NCBI GenBank assembly: GCA_002102555.1 | Contig: MCFL01000007.1 | Coordinates: 248,001 to 312,000, forward strand | DNA length: 64,000 nucleotides | Direction: 5' to 3' | Origin: Catenaria anguillulae PL171 | Lineage: Eukaryota > Blastocladiomycota > Blastocladiomycetes > Blastocladiales > Catenariaceae | Shown here: positions 59,901-64,000 of the stretch, one piece after another | Layout: the number at the start of each line of letters is the position of its first letter | How positions within the stretch are numbered: position 1 is the stretch's first letter | The notes under the pieces: model-generated | What the model was told of the DNA's origin: nothing | The model's database searches: none | What the model saw: only the letters and a program-made list of their open reading frames with translations | Program-made: the position numbers and the translations under genes

Positions 59901-62900
59901 AGGCGGGTCAGGGTGGGGGTCATTGGTGACCGTGGGGCGTGGGCGTGGTCGAGCAAAGTATCTGTTGACGTCGAGTAAGAGCCTGCGAGTAAGTAGAATT
60001 GACCGAAAATGGTGTGCGAGGAACGCGTAAGGAACGGAAAAAAAATTGGATCGAATGCATGTACCGCTCGAGAGGCGACATGCCTTTTGGCAAATCGGTC
60101 GCGGCAGCGTCTTGGTCGGCGGTGCGCTCGGGCCGTTTCGACGGCAAATGGTACGGCAAAGTGGTGACGCCTGGATGCTTGACGGCCGTTGGGAATTCGT
60201 AGAATCGTGCGGTCGCCTCGCATGCGCAAATGTGCCGGTTCTTGACGTAGTGCGCGGGCTCGTCAATCACCTTTTGCCGTACCTCTTTTCCGTCCTCGTT
60301 GATCACCAGCTGAGTGTAGGCCTCCGCATCCCCCTTGAAGACGTACTTGAACAGGTAATGAAAGACGCGCGATGCCGAACAGACCTCGACGTTGACGTGC
60401 GCCTCGTACTTTTTCAAGAGGAACGGGTTGTAGGCCACTACATCGGCGTCAGCCGCCGTGCGCTTGTACACGGGGTACCCTCGGCTGTTGAAATGGGTCT
60501 GCAAGTTGGCGGGCTGCGGGAAATGGTAGCAGCACTTGGACGGGTCGTTCTTTCCCCCACACCGGTCACAGTGCCCGTGAATCATGTGCTTTTCGACGAG
60601 CTCTGCGACCTTGGCGTCCGGGTGGATGCGGGTGCATGAGACGACCTTGTCGATAGCCTCGGGCGTGTCGTACTTGCGCTCGGTGCAAATGACAATGTGC
60701 GCATGTGGCAATCCGCGCTTTTGGTACTCGATCACGGAAGTGTAGTATTTGAGTGGACCAAACACCTTGGGCAAGTCGCGAATGAAGGCCTTGAGTTTGC
60801 GGTGAAACACGCGCGACACGACAATAGGATGGTCATAGACCGAGAGGGGCTTTTTCACAGTACGGCCTCGGTTCCACTTGTGCGGGAACGACTTGAGCCC
60901 CTCCTGGATCTCGGGCCAATCCTTGTTGCACGTGAAGGTGATGAAGAAGTCGGGCTTTTTGTACTTTTTCATCAAGGCCAACGACTCGGCGACTTGCCGA
61001 CGGTAGTAGCGCGGGCTGCCTACAAAAGAACTTGGAAGGTAGAACGTTTGCTGCGCATCCTTTTGCACTTCACGCGGTTGCGGCGGCTGTTGCCCTTGTA
61101 GTTCTTGCTGGTGATCTTGTTGCGGTTGGGGAGCCGGACCGTGAGGAGCAGGCAAGGATCCCGGCCCTGTTGTAGTTGCTGTTGCTGTGGCTGCTGTTGA
61201 GGTTGAGGTTGAGGTTGACGCTGTTGCAGTTGCTCTTGCTGCTTTTGCTTTTGCGCCAGGAGGTGCCGTTGCCACGGATTTTGGAGAGCAACGGGAGGCG
61301 GTTGATGCGCGCGCTGGGCTTGCAGCTTCTCCTCCATGAGCAGCCGCATGTCCTCGTACCGCGCCCATTGGGTAAGGATAAACTCTGACCCGAGCCGCGG
61401 GAACAGCAGGAACATGGGCGACATGGACATTTGCGCGCGCATGTACACAGGAAACGTGAATGACCGCCCCTTTCTTGACCCCTCGCTCCGCGCGGGCATG
61501 GGCGGGCGTCCAGGCGCGTCATCGTGGTCAATGTCAAGCTCATCGCCATTTGCTTGAGCGGCACCCACATTAGGGTCGAGGGCGCGAAACTCGTACACTG
61601 CCTCCTCGGGATTTGCGAGCGCAATCTTGTCGACCGTGTCTTCCCCGAACTTGCCCTCTCGAATCAACGCCCCTGCGTCCTTGATGCGCTTGCCCTGGCA
61701 CCAGTCCTCGAACGCCTGCTTGAGGCTTGGCGACCACGACGGGCAACCCGTTGGATACAACAGCGGGAAGCAGAGCGGAGGAATCAATCCAGAAAACAGA
61801 CTGAGCTCCTTGTCGTACTGCTCGCGCATCTCTATAACAGAAAACTCAAAATAACGAGTGAGCCGTGACCCAGCAAAACAAAAAAAAACGCTCAAAACGC
61901 ACCCCTTCCTGTCACCTCCGGCCCCTGTACTACGTCGTCCTCATTGGCGTCAGCACCACCGGCGCCAGCCACCCCACCCGCATTCCTTCCCAAACCAGAA
62001 CTCGCTGCTGCACTGGTGCTCGCGGCCCCGCCTTCACCCGCACGTAGCGTGGCCATGACGGCCAGACGCCCAGCATCCGCTTCGCCATCATCGTCATCGT
62101 CTTTGCCATCCGTACTGGAACCTGAACCAACTGACGCTGCCGCACCCCCTGAACCACCCAAAGTGGATCCCGCCAAAGCACCCGCACTTGCTGCCGCTGC
62201 CGCAGCCTTAGCCGCCGCCACTGCCGCAGCTTCTCGACGTTCCTTTGGCACGCCCGCATCCAGTTTAAACACCTTGAATCCAGGCGGGCATGCGTCAACC
62301 CGCTTGTTGACAATCAAACACAGCCCACGGTCCTCCTTGAACGTCCCGTCGTCGCGCATGTACACGTAGGCATTGTATGTCTTGAGGTGCGGATCCGGAG
62401 AGAGTTGGCGGAGCTGCTTGTACTCGCGCACGTATGGGTTGATGCGGTCCATGATCTCGGCGAGCTTGGCCATGGTCTCTTGGCGGATGACCTTGCTAGG
62501 CGCATTGTCGACGAGCAATACGCGTGGAAGCGAAAGTGAGCGGGCGGCGAGAAAGGTGCAGTTGCCCTTGAGGTACAAAAAGCAAAGACGCTCGAGCTCA
62601 GACACGGGTTTGTTAAGGGCACCGCGCTCCGTAATGAAGTGACCCATTTGCAAAGCGCGATTGGCCGCCCGTGCCTTGTCTCGCAACTCGGCGTCGCTCA
62701 CATCGGCAAGGTTCCACAGCTCGTCCGGGCACTTCGGCAAGATGTTGAGCGCCGACAAAAACTCGTACACCATACCGCCATTGGCCGAGCGCTCGCCACA
62801 GCAAGTGGTCGGTGGTTCAACGTCAAGAATACGGCCGGCTCCGTCGCGCAGGCAAGCGCGCGCATGACCGCACACGGGACAGTAAGCATCCCATTGCAGT

Positions 62901-63508
62901 CGGTGAGGACGGACGTCCGCGAGGTTGATGTCGGGAATGAGGGCGGCAGAGCCAACAGGTTGAGCAGGTTTTGGCGGGACAGGGCGGAGATCCATGAGCG
63001 AAGGCGCAGTCGTCTGCCTTGGACGAGCTGGGTGAGGCGTTGTTGCTGCATCGCGCTTCGGGCGACCACCTCGAGGCGTTCGGTTGATAAGTGTATCTTG
63101 AGCGTGTATGACACGAGGAACAGGAGCCGTGAGGGCAGTGCATGGCGCGATTGGTTGATTGGAAGCCGGGGTGCCAGTCCGGCCTTGCTGTTGATGACCG
63201 GGGGCTGGAGAAATCGGTGTCTATTGGCGCAGGTAATGAAAAAGCATTGAGGAATGGTTCAGCGACACTACATAGAGTAAGTAGCGTACAGGAGGATGGC
63301 GTTGTAGAGAACTAACGTGACCCAGAATGGAGTGGAGCGTTTCAGTCGGCAAGCGTGGAGTGGTTGAATGCCATTGCTGCGGATCGAAACCCATCGCTGA
63401 GAGATGTGTTCCTTGGCGAATGGCAGCTGTTGCTGCGGGAGCGGGTCCCTGGAAGCCGGTGATGATTGGCGGTGCTTGATGAGGAACAGGAGGGCGATAC
63501 TGAAGGAA

Positions 63509-63542
<34 letters not shown>

Positions 63543-63982
63543 GACGACGACGGCTCCGGGATGAACGCTTGTTGTTGTTGGTACTGGTGTAGGTGCTGCT
63601 GGTACAGGATATGCTGTTGCTCCTGTAGCCCCGGCGGTAAGAGAAGGGCGTCTTGTGCGCGCATATCAGGATGATGCATCAAATGATCTGTCGGCCTTGC
63701 CGGCGCGGTAGGAGCTGGCGGGGCAGGAGTGATGGGTTGAGACAGAGTCGTGGGACGACCGATGATGGGTTGAGGCTGAGGTAATAGCGGATGTGCGAGC
63801 GGCTGCTGAAGAAAGATTGCCGCCAGCCACCGCTGGTAGCCAGCTGGGTCCATTTGTGGATGTGGCGGTGGACCAAACCGCAAGAGATTGTTGATGTAGA
63901 AGTTGTTGTTGCTGATGTTGCTGGTCATGGTGAGAAATACGAACGCAATGTGTATTATGTATATTAATAATTCATTTGACAT
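56927..63982 (-). CDS. Helitron RepHel protein (Rep + Pif1-like helicase)
   Basis: Exons: 63928 (or ATG 63982) to 63317, 63220-61903, 61831-60065, 59982 to 59307 (or 59274), 59188-56927. N-terminus: Asn/Gln/Pro-rich with a Gln run. Exon 2 has Cys/His pairs (CPVCGHARAC; TTCCGER) and CFLYLKGNC, then an Ala/Gly spacer. Exon 3 starts the Helitron N-terminal domain: FVGSPRYYRRQ, DFFITFTCNKDWPEI, the two-His Rep motif EYQKRGLPHAHIVI, CGGKNDPSKCCYHFP, and FKYVFKGDAEAYT..RHICACEA with the tyrosine region. The helicase has Walker A GSSGRGKTYLL, Walker B IIWDEMAMMDR, GCGDFKQLAPV and AVTVNRSQSLTLDKAALDL. A roughly 210-residue acidic insert separates GDFKQLAPV from the next helicase motif. One base seems lost near 61155 in a G run. 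It nicks and unwinds DNA for rolling-circle transposition. Confidence 0.85.
63511..63542. repeat. (CTG)10 tract, poly-Gln on coding strand
   Basis: Ten uninterrupted CTG/GCT units in the first Helitron exon; on the minus strand they are CAG and encode a Gln run. Confidence 0.9.
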
Positions 63983-64000
63983 GGAAAGAGGGATGAGATC

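Larger units (their letters stand above)
56356..64000 (-). mobile_element. Helitron rolling-circle transposon, near complete
   Basis: The element reads on the minus strand. It codes a spliced RepHel protein (N-terminal zinc-binding part, Helitron_like_N Rep domain, Pif1-type helicase) over about 7 kb. The probable 3' end lies just past an 11-bp-stem hairpin (56368-56393): on the minus strand the hairpin is followed by TGGGGCGGG and then CTTG/T, close to but not the canonical CTRR/T. The 5' end (expected to start TC after an A) is not proven; the window stops 18 bp past the first ATG. Only one apparent frame break is seen. The copy is therefore young or under-called in assembly. Confidence 0.85.

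Overview
The window looks like nuclear DNA from a flagellated, early-diverging fungus (chytrid or blastocladiomycete grade). Reasons: genes are dense on both strands; introns are short (about 50-115 nt, GT..AG, often GTACGT or GTATGT donors); the housekeeping genes have fungal architecture (GCN2, an Iqg1/Sar1-type IQGAP, a CTL/PNS1 transporter, a PEX24-like membrane protein, TOM40); and flagellar or centriolar genes (RSPH3, CCDC13-like, a CCDC78-like degenerate kinesin), absent from yeasts, are present. A short TTAGGG-type array fits a TTAGGG telomere lineage. The lineage assignment is inference; no rRNA or mitochondrial marker is in view. I recognised no tRNA, rRNA or CRISPR.

Layout. 0-8 kb: an unknown gene end at the left edge, a secreted Pro/Thr-rich protein, two tandem paralogs of unknown function, a small unknown gene and a BEM46/ABHD13-type hydrolase. 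8.5-17 kb: GCN2 (nine exons, solved in frame) and a choline-transporter-like protein. 17.6-27.6 kb: a PEX24-like membrane protein, the CCDC13-like coiled coil, two related four-TM proteins, and a motor-dead kinesin-like coiled-coil protein. 27.8-41 kb: cysteinyl-tRNA synthetase with a mitochondrial-type extension, an unknown gene, an M1 aminopeptidase, a PrxQ/Dot5-like peroxiredoxin with a histone-H1-like tail, mitochondrial Met-tRNA formyltransferase and TOM40. 41.5-56.2 kb: two uncertain small genes, TTI1, RSPH3, IQGAP, mitochondrial ribosomal protein uL29m and a MYSM1-like H2A deubiquitinase. 56.3-64 kb: a nearly complete Helitron on the minus strand, with RepHel protein, Pif1-type helicase and a candidate 3' terminal hairpin, running to or past the right edge.

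Themes. Mitochondrial import and translation (TOM40, FMT, uL29m, CysRS), nutrient and DNA-damage kinase signalling (GCN2; TTI1 as a PIKK chaperone) and the flagellum are all represented, but the genes are single units with no sign of an operon-like cluster. Four minus-strand host genes (CTL, M1 aminopeptidase, peroxiredoxin, TTI1) and the Helitron carry apparent one-base losses, mostly in short homopolymer runs, while the reading on each side stays conserved. I read these mainly as assembly errors, with real decay of the aminopeptidase as the alternative.

The most interesting observations are a four-copy, exactly 19-residue array of RRxS kinase-consensus sites in one of two orphan paralogs; the pseudo-kinesin; the H1-tailed peroxiredoxin; four CACGTGC sites spaced 17-18 bp apart; the interstitial telomere-like array in a divergent promoter; and the near-complete Helitron.
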